A DNA stretch of 64,000 nt, taken from Phenylobacterium sp. CCH9-H3 (GTDB lineage: Bacteria; Pseudomonadota; Alphaproteobacteria; Caulobacterales; Caulobacteraceae). The position numbers and the translations under genes were made by a program. Each line of letters opens with the position of its first letter. Within the stretch, counting starts at the first letter, position 1. The notes under the pieces are model-generated. The model did not search any database, had not been told where the DNA came from, and worked only from the letters and a program-made list of their open reading frames with translations. The stretch lies in assembly GCF_001557235.1 (NCBI RefSeq), contig NZ_LSJI01000171.1:9403-73402 (forward strand). The letters run 5' to 3'. Positions 53,225-61,711 of the stretch are shown here, piece after piece.

Positions 53225-54397
53225 TTAGTCCAGGTGGTAGATGCGCGCGGCGTTGCCGTGGACGATCTTCTGAACGGTCGCCCGGTCGACGTCCTTGAAC
53301 GCCAACTCGATGTAATCGGCCGGCGCGATGGCCGATGTGCAGGGTCCCGGGCTCATGCTGGTCGGATGCGGGAAGTCCGTCTCGTAGAGGATGTTGTCGG
53401 CGCCCAGCAGATCGATGGTCGGCTTCAGCGTGCCCACTTCGAACCAGAACGAGCCGTAGATCTGGCGCTTGAAGAACTCGCTGGGCTTCAGCTTGTACTC
53501 TGGGTTCTCCTTGTGCGCCCCGCAGTTCAGCCACTGGTAGTCCAGGCTGGCCAGCAGGTACGGAATCCAGCCCACCCCGCTCTCGACCACCACGAAGTTG
53601 AGGTTCGGGAAGCGATGGCAGACGCCGCCGCAGGTGAGCTGCGAAATGGTCTGCGCCAGGTCCAGCGAGAACAGCGCCCCCATGGAGGCGAACGCCGCGT
53701 GCGGCTTCACCGAGGGGTGCATCATGTCGAAGTACCACATGTCCCCGGCGCCCACGTGGAAATTGATGGGCATGCCGAGCTCCTGGGCGGCGGCCCAAAG
53801 GCGGTCCCAATGCGGGTCGGTCAGCTTGGGCAGGCCGAAGGTCTCGGGCTCGGCGCAGAAGATCACGCCCTTGTGGCCCATCTGCGCACAGCGCTGCATC
53901 TCGGGGATCGTCTGGTCGAGGTTCCAGAACGGCAGCGCGCATTGAGCGATCAGGCGCTTGGGATCGGCGCTGGCCCACTCCGTGACCCAGTCGTTGTACG
54001 CCTTCACGCACAGCAGCATCAGCTCCTGGTCGCCCAGGCCCAGGAACTTGCCGGCGCCGAAGCCCGCGACGTTCGGATAGAGGATCTGGGCGTAGATGCC
54101 GTACTCGTCCATGCGCTTCAGGCGCGCGGTGTTCTGATAGAGCGCCGGGTCGACCTGCTCGAGCTTCTGGGGCCGCTTCGGCGGATACTCGTGCCAGCCG
54201 GCCATCGCCGCACCCGCGGCCGCCCCGGTGCGCTCACCGTTAAAGAACCAGGCGTCCTCGTTCATGTTGGGATCCCAGCGCACCTGCGGGACCTGATCGG
54301 CATATTTCTTCGGCGTCCGCGTGGTCCACAGATCGTACGGCTCGATCACGTGGGTGTCGGTGTCGATGACTTTGAATTCCTTGACGATCGCGTTCAC
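53225..54397 (-). CDS. Amidohydrolase family protein (COG2159, ACMSD-like)
   Basis: 390-residue TIM-barrel metal-dependent hydrolase/decarboxylase. Metal ligands: DTDTHVIE near the N-terminus, INFHVGAGD mid-chain and YETDFPHPTS near the end. Translation starts at GTG 54397, with GGAGGAAG upstream. This group includes decarboxylases and C-C or C-O hydrolases acting on aromatic and cyclic acids. It is the first gene behind promoter/operator F. Confidence 0.87.
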   Translation of the reverse strand: MNAIVKEFKVIDTDTHVIEPYDLWTTRTPKKYADQVPQVRWDPNMNEDAWFFNGERTGAAAGAAMAGWHEYPPKRPQKLEQVDPALYQNTARLKRMDEYGIYAQILYPNVAGFGAGKFLGLGDQELMLLCVKAYNDWVTEWASADPKRLIAQCALPFWNLDQTIPEMQRCAQMGHKGVIFCAEPETFGLPKLTDPHWDRLWAAAQELGMPINFHVGAGDMWYFDMMHPSVKPHAAFASMGALFSLDLAQTISQLTCGGVCHRFPNLNFVVVESGVGWIPYLLASLDYQWLNCGAHKENPEYKLKPSEFFKRQIYGSFWFEVGTLKPTIDLLGADNILYETDFPHPTSMSPGPCTSAIAPADYIELAFKDVDRATVQKIVHGNAARIYHLD

Positions 54398-54448
54398 GTC
54401 GCTTCCTCCGGCCGCCCTGGTCGGGCGCTCTTGTGCATGTTCGGTGAA

Positions 54449-54477
54449 ATCATGATGATGATTATCATGATAGTCAA
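54449..54477 (-). promoter_or_regulatory. Promoter plus operator site F for the amidohydrolase operon
   Basis: Minus-strand TTGACT (54477-54472) and CATGAT (54454-54449) are spaced exactly 17 bases, and operator F (ATCATGAT-N7-ATCATGAT, 54449-54471) fills the spacer and -10. This shows most clearly how the operator and promoter are interleaved. Confidence 0.6.
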
Positions 54478-54483
54478 ATGGTT

Positions 54484-55674
54484 TCAGCCCAGGATGATCC
54501 GCGCCAGGATGTTGTGCTGGATCTCGGACGAGCCGCCGTAGATCGTCGCCGCGCGGCTGTTCAGGTACTTGGCCGTGGGCGTGAGCGCATAGCCGGGGCC
54601 GACGGGCGGGGTGTTGGTCCCCATTCCCAGCGCAGCGCGCTGGTCGGCGCCGGCATAGACGCCCAGAGAGCCCATGGTGAGCTCGGTGATGCGCTGCAGC
54701 AGCGTGCTGACCGTCAGCTTCAGGCGCGAGGCCGTGGCGTCGCCCACCGGGCGGCCGGCCATCAGCGTCGCCGCCGTCTCCCGCTCGGCGAAGTCCAGCG
54801 CCTGGAGTTCGACGTCGAGTTCGCTCCAGCGCTGGCGGAAGGCGGGATCGTCGCCCCACCATCCCTCGGCCTCGGCGATCCGGCGCGCCGCGCGCAGCTG
54901 ATCCCACAGGCGGCTGGCCGCCGCCCCGCCGCCGCGTTCGAACTCCAGCAGCGCCTTGGCGACCGCCCAGCCCTGGTTCTCCGCGCCCACGCGATTCGCC
55001 ACGGGTATGCGGACGCCGTCGAAGAAGACCTGGTTCACCTCGTGCTCGCCCGAGATCGAGATGATCGGCTGCACCGTGATCCCGGGCGCGTCCATGGGCG
55101 TGAGCAGGAAGCTGATCCCCGCCTGCGGCTTGCCCTCCGTCGAGGTCCGCACGAGCAGGAACATCCAGTTGGCGTGGTGGGCGTGGGTCGTCCACAGCTT
55201 CGAGCCCGTGACCACATAGTCCTCGCCCTCGCGGACGGCGCGGATCTGCAGCGAGGCCAGGTCCGACCCGGACTGCGGCTCGGAATAGCCCTGGCACCAA
55301 TAGTGCTCGCCCGAGAGCATCCGGGGCAGGAAGAAGGCCTTCTGCTCGGGCGTGCCGTAGCGCATCAGGACGGGACCGCACATCTGCAGGCCCATCGCCG
55401 GCAGCACCGGCGCGTTCGCCTTGGCGCACTCATCCGCGAAGATGAACTTCTGCATCGGGCTCCAGCCCGGCCCACCGTGCTCGACGGGCCACGACGGCGC
55501 CACCCAGCCTTTCTCGTAAAGCACGCGATGCCAGCGCCTGCAGAGCTCGCCGTCCGAGAAGACGCCGGCCTGCCGCGCCTGGGCTTCGCGGATGTCGGCC
55601 GTCAAAGCTTTCTCGAGGAAGCCCCGCACCTCGTCGCGGAAGGCGGCGAGGTCGGAATCGAGCGTTCCGGCCAT
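54484..55674 (-). CDS. Acyl-CoA dehydrogenase
   Basis: 396-residue FAD enzyme. ACAD motifs: YWCQGYSEPQSGSDLASLQIRA, VVTGSKLWTTHAHHANWMFLLVRT, and the C-terminal IYGGSSEIQHNILARIILG. It inserts an alpha,beta double bond in an acyl-CoA. I chose ATG 55674 because MAGTLDSDLAAFRDEVRGFL matches the family start. It lies four bases behind a second ACAD; the two could form a heteromer, as steroid ACADs do. Confidence 0.9.
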   Translation of the reverse strand: MAGTLDSDLAAFRDEVRGFLEKALTADIREAQARQAGVFSDGELCRRWHRVLYEKGWVAPSWPVEHGGPGWSPMQKFIFADECAKANAPVLPAMGLQMCGPVLMRYGTPEQKAFFLPRMLSGEHYWCQGYSEPQSGSDLASLQIRAVREGEDYVVTGSKLWTTHAHHANWMFLLVRTSTEGKPQAGISFLLTPMDAPGITVQPIISISGEHEVNQVFFDGVRIPVANRVGAENQGWAVAKALLEFERGGGAAASRLWDQLRAARRIAEAEGWWGDDPAFRQRWSELDVELQALDFAERETAATLMAGRPVGDATASRLKLTVSTLLQRITELTMGSLGVYAGADQRAALGMGTNTPPVGPGYALTPTAKYLNSRAATIYGGSSEIQHNILARIILG

Positions 55675-55678
55675 GACG

Positions 55679-56947
55679 CTACTCGGCGGCCTGGCGCGCG
55701 GGCGCAGGGGCGGCGTATTTGCCGAGCTCCATTCGCGCGATGGTGCGGGCATGCACCTCGTCCGGCCCGTCCGTCAGGCGGTGGATCCGGTTGTTGGCAT
55801 ACAGTTCGGCCAGGCCGAAATCGGCGGTCACCCCGGCCCCGCCGTGGGCCTGGATCGCGTCGTCGATGACCTTGCAGGCGATGCGGGGCGCGGCGACCTT
55901 GATCATGGCGATCTCGCCGCGGGCGCTCTTGTTGCCCGCCACGTCCATCATATAGGCCGCCTTCAGGCAGAGCAGCCGGCACATCTCGATGTCGATGCGG
56001 GCCTCGGCGATCCGCTGCTCCCACACGGAGTGTTCGGCGATCGCCTTGCCGAAGGCGACGCGGCTCAGCAGGCGGCGGCACATCTTCTCCAGCGCCACCT
56101 CGCAGGCGCCGATGATGCGCATGCAATGATGGATCCGGCCGGGTCCGAGGCGGCCCTGGGCGATCTCGAACCCCCGGCCCTCGCCCAGCAGCATGTTCTC
56201 GACCGGCACCCGCACGTTCTCGAGCAGCACCTGCGCGTGGCCGCCGTGCGCCTCGTGCTCGTAGCCGAACACGGGCAGCATGCGCTCGATGGTGATCCCG
56301 GGTGTGTCCGGCGAGACCAGGATCATGGATTGCTGGTTGTAGGTGCGGGCGCCCGGATCGGTCTTGCCCATCAGGATGTAGACGTCGCAGCGCGGATGGC
56401 CCGCGCCCGACGAGAACCATTTGCGGCCGTTGATCACATAGTGGTCGCCGTCACGCTCGATACGGGTCTCGATGTTCGAGGCGTCGGACGAAGCCACCGC
56501 GGGCTCGGTCATCAGGAAGGCCGAGCGGGTCTCGCCGTTCATCAGCGGCCGCAACCACCGCTCCTTCTGCGCCAGCGTGCCGTAGCGCATCAGCACTTCC
56601 ATGTTGCCCGTGTCGGGCGCCGAGCAGTTGAAGACCTCGGAGGCGAAGCCGACGCGGCCCATGATCTCGGCAAGGGCGGCGTACTGCAGGTTGGTGCACT
56701 GCAGCCCCTCGAACTCGAAGGTGTCGTCCACATGCTGCTGGCCGCTGTGCGGCGGCATGAACATGTTCCAGAGCCCCTCCGCGCGGGCCTTGGCCTTCAG
56801 CTCGTCGACGACGGGCACGGCCTTCCAGCGGTCCCCCTCGTGTTCCTGCCGGTGGTAGGTCTCCACGTTCGGATAGACGTGCTCGTCCATGAACCGCTGC
56901 ACGCGGTCGATCAGGGCTTTCGTCTTCTCGTCGTGCTCGAAGATCAC
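55679..56947 (-). CDS. Acyl-CoA dehydrogenase, ACAD10/11-like
   Basis: 422 residues. Start [27 protein letters not shown], then [55 protein letters not shown], and [38 protein letters not shown]: the ACAD10/11 subgroup. Starts at GTG 56947 with GAGGGAGG upstream. The separate APH-like phosphotransferase in the island may supply a phosphorylated hydroxyacyl-CoA to this enzyme. Confidence 0.9.
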   Translation of the reverse strand: MIFEHDEKTKALIDRVQRFMDEHVYPNVETYHRQEHEGDRWKAVPVVDELKAKARAEGLWNMFMPPHSGQQHVDDTFEFEGLQCTNLQYAALAEIMGRVGFASEVFNCSAPDTGNMEVLMRYGTLAQKERWLRPLMNGETRSAFLMTEPAVASSDASNIETRIERDGDHYVINGRKWFSSGAGHPRCDVYILMGKTDPGARTYNQQSMILVSPDTPGITIERMLPVFGYEHEAHGGHAQVLLENVRVPVENMLLGEGRGFEIAQGRLGPGRIHHCMRIIGACEVALEKMCRRLLSRVAFGKAIAEHSVWEQRIAEARIDIEMCRLLCLKAAYMMDVAGNKSARGEIAMIKVAAPRIACKVIDDAIQAHGGAGVTADFGLAELYANNRIHRLTDGPDEVHARTIARMELGKYAAPAPARQAAE

Positions 56948-56980
56948 GGCGGCCTCCCTCGGGCTCTCGTTTCTGTTGTT

Positions 56981-58123
56981 TCAGGCTTCCAGGATCACGA
57001 CGCCGGACAGGCCGGGCGCGCCATAGACCTGGCTGTATCCAAGGCGCGCGCCCTCGACCTGGCGGCCGTCGGCCCGGCCGCGCAGCTGCTGGACGTTCTC
57101 GTAGACCTGACGCAGGCCGGAGGCGCCGATCGGCTCGCCACAGGCCAGGCAGCCGCCGTCGGTATTGACCGGCAGCTTGCCGCCGAGGCGCGTGGCGCCC
57201 TCTTCCAGCAGCCGCTCCTGTTCGCCGTCGGCGCAGAATCCGTTCTCGGCCATGTGCATGATCTCCGCGCCGCTCTCGGTGTCCTGCAGCTGGGCGACGT
57301 CGATGTCGGAGGGGCCCACGCCGGCCATCTCGAAGCAGGCCTTCGACGCCAGTTGGGTCGGCGACGGCCCACGCTCGACGTCCAGCGAGGGCGAGAACAC
57401 CTCGAACGAGCCGTTCACCCGCGTACGCACCGCTGCGCCCCGCAGCTTAGGGCCCGTGAGCCCCAGCTCGCGCATCTTCCGGTCGGACGCCAGGATCAGC
57501 GCCGCGCCGCCCTCAGCCGGCGAGCAGAACATGTACTGGGTGAGCGGATCCGAGATCATCCGCGAGTTCATGATGGCGTTCAGACCCATGGGCTCGCGCC
57601 GCCAGGCATGCGGAGTCTTCGCGCCATTTTCGAAGGCCTTCTCGGCGACCCGGCCCAGCGTCGTGGCGCTGATGCCGTGCAGGCTCATGTAGCGGTTGAT
57701 CTTGTTGGCGAAGAACTGGGTGGTCAGCATGAGCCCGGTCTCGCCGTACCACTCGGGCAGGCCCCAGTCGGACGGCAGCGGGTTGAACGCCCCCCGCGGG
57801 TGCTTGTCGAAGCCCACCACGACGCCTAGGTCGAACTCGCCCGACTTGATCGCCCAGTACCCCGAGAGCAGCGCCGAGCCGCCGGCCGCACAGCCGTTCT
57901 TGACGTTGATGAACTGGATCCCGGTCAGGCCCAGCCGCGGCAGCACGGCGTCGGCGTTGCCGGCGGCGTCCGAGCCGCCGAAGCCGAACTGGATGTCACT
58001 CCAATCGATCCCGGCGTCGGCCAGCGCCTCGCGCACCGCGAAAACGCCCTGGTCCAGGCCGGTCTTGTCGTCATGGCGGCCGAACGGGTGAATGCCCGCG
58101 CCCACGATATGCACATCGGTCAT
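56981..58123 (-). CDS. Thiolase family protein (acetyl-CoA acetyltransferase-like)
   Basis: 380 residues. Unlike the other thiolase-fold gene, it keeps a nucleophile-type Cys (NVKNGCAAGGSALLSG) and a C-terminal NTDGGCLACGEPIGASGLRQVYENV, so true thiolytic cleavage is plausible. ATG 58123 has GAGGAGG upstream and lies 10 bases behind the OB-fold gene, its likely partner. Confidence 0.87.
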   Translation of the reverse strand: MTDVHIVGAGIHPFGRHDDKTGLDQGVFAVREALADAGIDWSDIQFGFGGSDAAGNADAVLPRLGLTGIQFINVKNGCAAGGSALLSGYWAIKSGEFDLGVVVGFDKHPRGAFNPLPSDWGLPEWYGETGLMLTTQFFANKINRYMSLHGISATTLGRVAEKAFENGAKTPHAWRREPMGLNAIMNSRMISDPLTQYMFCSPAEGGAALILASDRKMRELGLTGPKLRGAAVRTRVNGSFEVFSPSLDVERGPSPTQLASKACFEMAGVGPSDIDVAQLQDTESGAEIMHMAENGFCADGEQERLLEEGATRLGGKLPVNTDGGCLACGEPIGASGLRQVYENVQQLRGRADGRQVEGARLGYSQVYGAPGLSGVVILEA

Positions 58124-58133
58124 GGCAGCCTCC

Positions 58134-58544
58134 TCAGGCGACGGGTTCAAAGGCGTAGGTGAGGACGTCTCCGTCCGCGCGGCGGAACGGGATGAGCTTG
58201 AGACGCATCGGCTGGCCCACCCTCAGGCCGGCAAAGTCCCGCGTGTCGAGGCGGCTCTCGACGATCACCTCGCCGGGCAGCTCCACATAGCCCAGCGCGT
58301 AGGGGGCGAAGCTCTTGTCATCCTCGTCGCCTGCGTACGGCGGCGACTTGGGCCGGAAGCGCTGAATCGTGAACGACCAGAGCGTGCCTTCCGGCGACAG
58401 GCGGACAGGCTCGAAATTCGCCGCCTCGGGACCGGTGGGCAGCGGAAAGACCATCCGGCCGTCGGACTTGCGGCGGCCGCCGATCAGGCGCGGGCCCCCT
58501 TCGACGACCTCGAAGACGCCGTCCGCGATGGGCGCAGTCGCCAT
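58134..58544 (-). CDS. OB-fold DUF35 protein that has lost the zinc ribbon
   Basis: 136 residues. The OB-fold is recognisable (GTLWSFTIQRFRPKSPPY, YALGYVELPGEVIVESRL, VGQPMRLKLIPFR), but the N-terminal ribbon contains no Cys at all (GGRRKSDGRMVFPLPTG). It is the first gene of the minus operon with thiolase and two ACADs. ATG 58544 follows GGGGAGGAAGG. It probably still acts as a CoA-binding partner of the thiolase. Confidence 0.82.
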   Translation of the reverse strand: MATAPIADGVFEVVEGGPRLIGGRRKSDGRMVFPLPTGPEAANFEPVRLSPEGTLWSFTIQRFRPKSPPYAGDEDDKSFAPYALGYVELPGEVIVESRLDTRDFAGLRVGQPMRLKLIPFRRADGDVLTYAFEPVA

Positions 58545-58578
58545 CGGCCTTCCTCCCCACAACATCATTTTGCAGCAT

Positions 58579-58609
58579 ATTGATCATGATGATTATGAGA
58601 GTCTATAGT
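58579..58609 (+). promoter_or_regulatory. Promoter plus operator site G for the F420 operon (and divergent OB-fold operon)
   Basis: Plus strand: TTGATC (58580-58585), 18-base spacer, TATAGT (58604-58609). Operator G, ATTGATCATGATGATTATGA (58579-58598), overlaps the -35 and spacer. Minus strand: TAGACT and CAATAT at 17 bases flank the same operator. Both divergent operons can thus be blocked by one bound regulator. Confidence 0.6.
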
Positions 58610-58628
58610 CATCGCACAGAACCACGAC

Positions 58629-58685
58629 AGGAGGCGCCCCTACGGAAAGCCTCCTGCAGGCGCCACCGGCGCCGCTAAGGGAGGC
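58629..58685 (+). promoter_or_regulatory. Leader with alternative hairpins over the F420 operon RBS
   Basis: AGGAGGC (58629-58635) pairs with GCCTCCT (58649-58655). The same GCCTCCT can instead pair with the ribosome site GGGAGGC (58679-58685), enclosing a GGCGCC-ACC-GGCGCC hairpin (58659-58673). The two folds exclude each other, like an anti-anti-SD/anti-SD/SD switch. The start GTG is at 58690. The ligand or factor that chooses the fold is unknown. Confidence 0.5.
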
Positions 58686-58689
58686 GCGT

Positions 58690-60102
58690 GTGACCACCTT
58701 CGCGATCATCGGCGGGACCGGTGCGCTCGGCGCAGCTCTCGCCGGCCGTCTGGCGACCGCCGGCCACGAGGTCTGGATCGGCTCCCGCGACCCCGAGCGC
58801 GCCCAGGCGGCGGCGCGCGACCTGGCGGGCGACGTCTTTGGCGCCGGGCTCGCCGAGGCGGCCGCCAACGGCGAGATCGTGTTCCTGGCGGTGCCCTACG
58901 CCGCCCACGCCGACACGCTCCAGCAGATCCGCGACGCCGTTCAGGGAAAGATCGTCGTCGACACCACCGTCCCGCTCCGGCCGCCGAAGGTGGGCACGGT
59001 CCAGCTGCCCGCCGCCGGCTGCGCTGCAGTCGAGGCCGCCCACGCGCTGGGCGATGGCGTCCGCCTCGTCTCGGCCCTGCAGACCATCGGCGCCGAGAAG
59101 CTGGCCGCCGGCGGCCCCATCGAGGCCGACGTGCTCGTGGCGGGCGACGACGCCGAGGCGGTCGAGCTCGTGCGAGGCGTGCTCTCCGAGCTGAAGCTGC
59201 GCAGCTGGCACGTGGGGCCGCTCGCCAATTCCGCCGCGGCCGAGGCCATGACCTCGCTGCTGATCCAGCTCAACCGCCGCTACAAGCTGGTGCAGGCGGG
59301 CGTGCGCATCACCGGCAGGCCCAAGGACAGCCCGGTGGCGGCGACCTTGTCGGTGCGGTCCGTGCCTGGCCTGCCGCTCTTCCAGCCGGGCGACGATCTC
59401 GCCGCGGCGATTGTCCAGGGCGTGACGGCGTCCGGCGAGGCGCTCCAGGACGGCGACGTCGTGGTGGTGGCGCAGAAGGCGGTTTCGAAGGTGGAAGGCC
59501 GCGCGCGGCGGCTGGCGGACGTGGCGCCTGGTCCCGAGGCGCACGAGGCGGCCACGCGCGCCGGCAAGGACCCCGCCGTCGTCGCGCTCATCGCCGCCGA
59601 GTCGCAGGAGCTGATGCGTGTGGCGCCCGGCGTGATCATCGCGCGCCATCGCACCGGCCACGTCCTGGCCAACGCCGGCATCGACGCCTCGAACCTCGCG
59701 TGCGGCGGCGCGGAGTCCGTGCTGCTGTGGCCGCAGGACCCGGACGCCAGCGCCCGCCGGCTGCGCGACGCCCTCCAGTCGGCCCTCGGCGTGCGGCTGG
59801 CGGTGATCGTCTCCGACAGCCTGGGCCGCGCCTGGCGGATGGGCACGACGGGCGCTGCGATCGGCAGTGCGGGGCTGAAGCCCTTGCGCGATCGCCGCGG
59901 CGAGGCCGACCTCTACGGCCGCGCGCTGCAGGCCACGGTGATCGGCGTGGCCGATGAGATCGCCGCCGCCGCGTCCCTGGTGATGGGCGAGGCCGCCGAA
60001 GGCACCCCGGTCGCGATCGTGCGAGGCGCGACCTACGACCCGGACGATGAGGCGGGCATCGGCGAACTGCTGCGCCCCTTGCAGATGGACCTCTTCAGAT
60101 GA
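58690..60102 (+). CDS. Fusion: NADPH-dependent F420 reductase (NpdG/Fno) + F420-0:gamma-glutamyl ligase (CofE)
   Basis: 470 residues in two parts. Residues 1-210: Rossmann domain with IIGGTGALGAALAGRL and GSRDPERAQ, whose Ser-Arg binds the NADPH phosphate, and ANSAAAEAMTSLLIQLNRRYK; this is F420:NADP oxidoreductase. Residues about 212-470: CofE, with VVVAQKAVSKVEGRAR, VSDSLGRAWRMGTTGAAIG, RRGEADLYGRALQATVIGVADEIAAAASLVMGEA and PVAIVRGATY. CofE adds glutamates to F420-0. Starts at GTG 58690 behind GGGAGG and overlaps cofD (ATGA). The reductase charges the cofactor, the ligase finishes it; I know of no standard single-chain form. Confidence 0.9.
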   Translation: MTTFAIIGGTGALGAALAGRLATAGHEVWIGSRDPERAQAAARDLAGDVFGAGLAEAAANGEIVFLAVPYAAHADTLQQIRDAVQGKIVVDTTVPLRPPKVGTVQLPAAGCAAVEAAHALGDGVRLVSALQTIGAEKLAAGGPIEADVLVAGDDAEAVELVRGVLSELKLRSWHVGPLANSAAAEAMTSLLIQLNRRYKLVQAGVRITGRPKDSPVAATLSVRSVPGLPLFQPGDDLAAAIVQGVTASGEALQDGDVVVVAQKAVSKVEGRARRLADVAPGPEAHEAATRAGKDPAVVALIAAESQELMRVAPGVIIARHRTGHVLANAGIDASNLACGGAESVLLWPQDPDASARRLRDALQSALGVRLAVIVSDSLGRAWRMGTTGAAIGSAGLKPLRDRRGEADLYGRALQATVIGVADEIAAAASLVMGEAAEGTPVAIVRGATYDPDDEAGIGELLRPLQMDLFR

Positions 60103-61070
60103 GCGGACACGTCATCGCCCTCTGTGGCGGCGTCGGCGGCGCCAAGCTGGCGTTCGGCCTGACCCGCATCCTGCGGCCCGATGAGCTGACCATCGTGGTC
60201 AATACGGGCGACGACTTCGTCCACCTGGGCCTGCATGTCTCGCCCGACATCGACACGGTCATCTATACCCTTGCCGGGCTGGCCGACCGCGAACGCGGCT
60301 GGGGCCTGGCCGGCGAGACGTGGCAGTTCATGGACCAGCTGAAGCGCCTGGGTGGCGAAGGCTGGTTCAACCTCGGCGACCGCGACCTCGCGATGCATGT
60401 GGAGCGCACCCGGCGGCTCTCGGCCGGCGAGACGCTGTCCGCCGCCACCCGGGCCCTGGCGAACGCGCTGAGCGTGCGCCACGCCATCGTTCCGATGTCG
60501 GACGATCCGGTGCGTACGGTCGTACAGACCGACGAGGGCGAACTGGCCTTCCAGCGCTACTTCGTGGGCCGGCAATGCCAGCCGGTGGTGACGGGCGTCC
60601 GCTTCGACGGCGCGGCGGCGTCCAGGCCCGCGCCCGGGCTCGCCGCCGCACTGGCGCGACGAGACGTGGACGCGGTGATCGTCTGCCCCTCGAACCCCTA
60701 CCTCAGCATCGACCCGATCCTGTCGATTCCCGGCGTCCGCGACGGCCTGACGAACCTGCAGGCGCCCATCGTGGCGGTGTCGCCGATCGTCGGCGGCCGC
60801 GCGCTCAAGGGACCCGCCGCGAAACTGATGCATGAGCTGGGCGTCGTGCCCGGGCCCATGGCCATCGTCGACCACTACCGCGGACTGCTGGCGGGGCTGG
60901 TCGTCGACGAGGAGGACCGGGCCGAAGGCGAAGCCCTGGACACGCTCGGCCTCCCCACCCTGGCGACGGCGTCCGTGATGAACTCGGACGCCGACCGCGT
61001 GCGGCTGGCGGTCGAAACTCTCGCCTTCACGCGCAGCCTTCCCCACCGCTTTCAGCGGAGAGCTTCATGA
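60099..61070 (+). CDS. cofD: CofD, 2-phospho-L-lactate transferase
   Basis: 323 residues. Start VIALCGGVGGAKLAFGLTRIL (nucleotide-binding Gly loop), then VNTGDDFVHLGLHVSPDIDTVIYTLAGL, GWFNLGDRDLAMHVERT, ICPSNPYLSIDPIL-like VICPSNPYLSIDPILSIPG and SPIVGGRALKGPAAKLM. It transfers the phospho-hydroxyacid part from the guanylylated donor made by CofC to the deazaflavin Fo, giving F420-0. Coupled by ATGA overlaps to both neighbours. Confidence 0.95.
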   Translation: MSGHVIALCGGVGGAKLAFGLTRILRPDELTIVVNTGDDFVHLGLHVSPDIDTVIYTLAGLADRERGWGLAGETWQFMDQLKRLGGEGWFNLGDRDLAMHVERTRRLSAGETLSAATRALANALSVRHAIVPMSDDPVRTVVQTDEGELAFQRYFVGRQCQPVVTGVRFDGAAASRPAPGLAAALARRDVDAVIVCPSNPYLSIDPILSIPGVRDGLTNLQAPIVAVSPIVGGRALKGPAAKLMHELGVVPGPMAIVDHYRGLLAGLVVDEEDRAEGEALDTLGLPTLATASVMNSDADRVRLAVETLAFTRSLPHRFQRRAS

Positions 61071-61711
61071 ACGCCGATGTCCTCATCGCGGCGCGGGGCG
61101 GACAGGCGGCGAAGTCGCGCCTCGCCGGGCGCCTGGATCACGACCAGCGGGACGCGCTGGTCGAAGCGATGCTTGCCGACATGCTGGCGGCGCTGGCCGC
61201 CTGTCCGGCCGTGCTGCGCACGCACGTGACCACGCCGACGCCGGCGCTGGCGCGGCTGGCGGCCAGATCCGGCGCCGTGGTGTACCTCGAGCGTGAGGAC
61301 GGCGATCTCAACGGGGCGTTCGAACGGGCGCGGCGGCGTATCGCGGCCGTCGATCCGGACACCACCCTCGTCCTGTTGCCCGGCGACCTGCCGCGGCTCG
61401 AGGCCGACGACGTCGAACAGTGCCTTGAAGGCGTCGCGCCCGACCGCCTCGTGCTCGCGCCGGCCAGCGCCGATGGAGGCACCGGCGCGCTGGCGCTGGC
61501 GGCTGGGATACGCCTGCCCCTGGCGTTCGGCCCGGGCAGTTTCGGAAAGCACCTGGCGGCGGCCCGTACCCTGGGGCTGACGACCCGGGTCGTGCAGGCG
61601 CCCGGGCTCGGCCTGGACCTGGACCGCCCCAGCGACCTCGACACGTTCCTCGCTTTGACCGGCCGCAGCCGCACGGCCGATCTGCTGCGCGGCTGGAGGG
61701 CGGCGGCATGA
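61067..61711 (+). CDS. cofC: CofC, 2-phospho-L-lactate (or related) guanylyltransferase
   Basis: 214 residues, nucleotidyltransferase fold: VLIAARGGQAAKSRLAGRL, LLPGDLPRLEADDVEQCL, ASADGGTGALAL and FGPGSFGKHLAAA, DLDRPSDLDTFL. It activates a phospho-hydroxyacid with GTP for CofD. Family members differ in using 2-phospholactate, phosphoenolpyruvate or 3-phosphoglycerate; the last was found in a proteobacterium, and sequence alone does not settle it here. Confidence 0.93.
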   Translation: MNADVLIAARGGQAAKSRLAGRLDHDQRDALVEAMLADMLAALAACPAVLRTHVTTPTPALARLAARSGAVVYLEREDGDLNGAFERARRRIAAVDPDTTLVLLPGDLPRLEADDVEQCLEGVAPDRLVLAPASADGGTGALALAAGIRLPLAFGPGSFGKHLAAARTLGLTTRVVQAPGLGLDLDRPSDLDTFLALTGRSRTADLLRGWRAAA

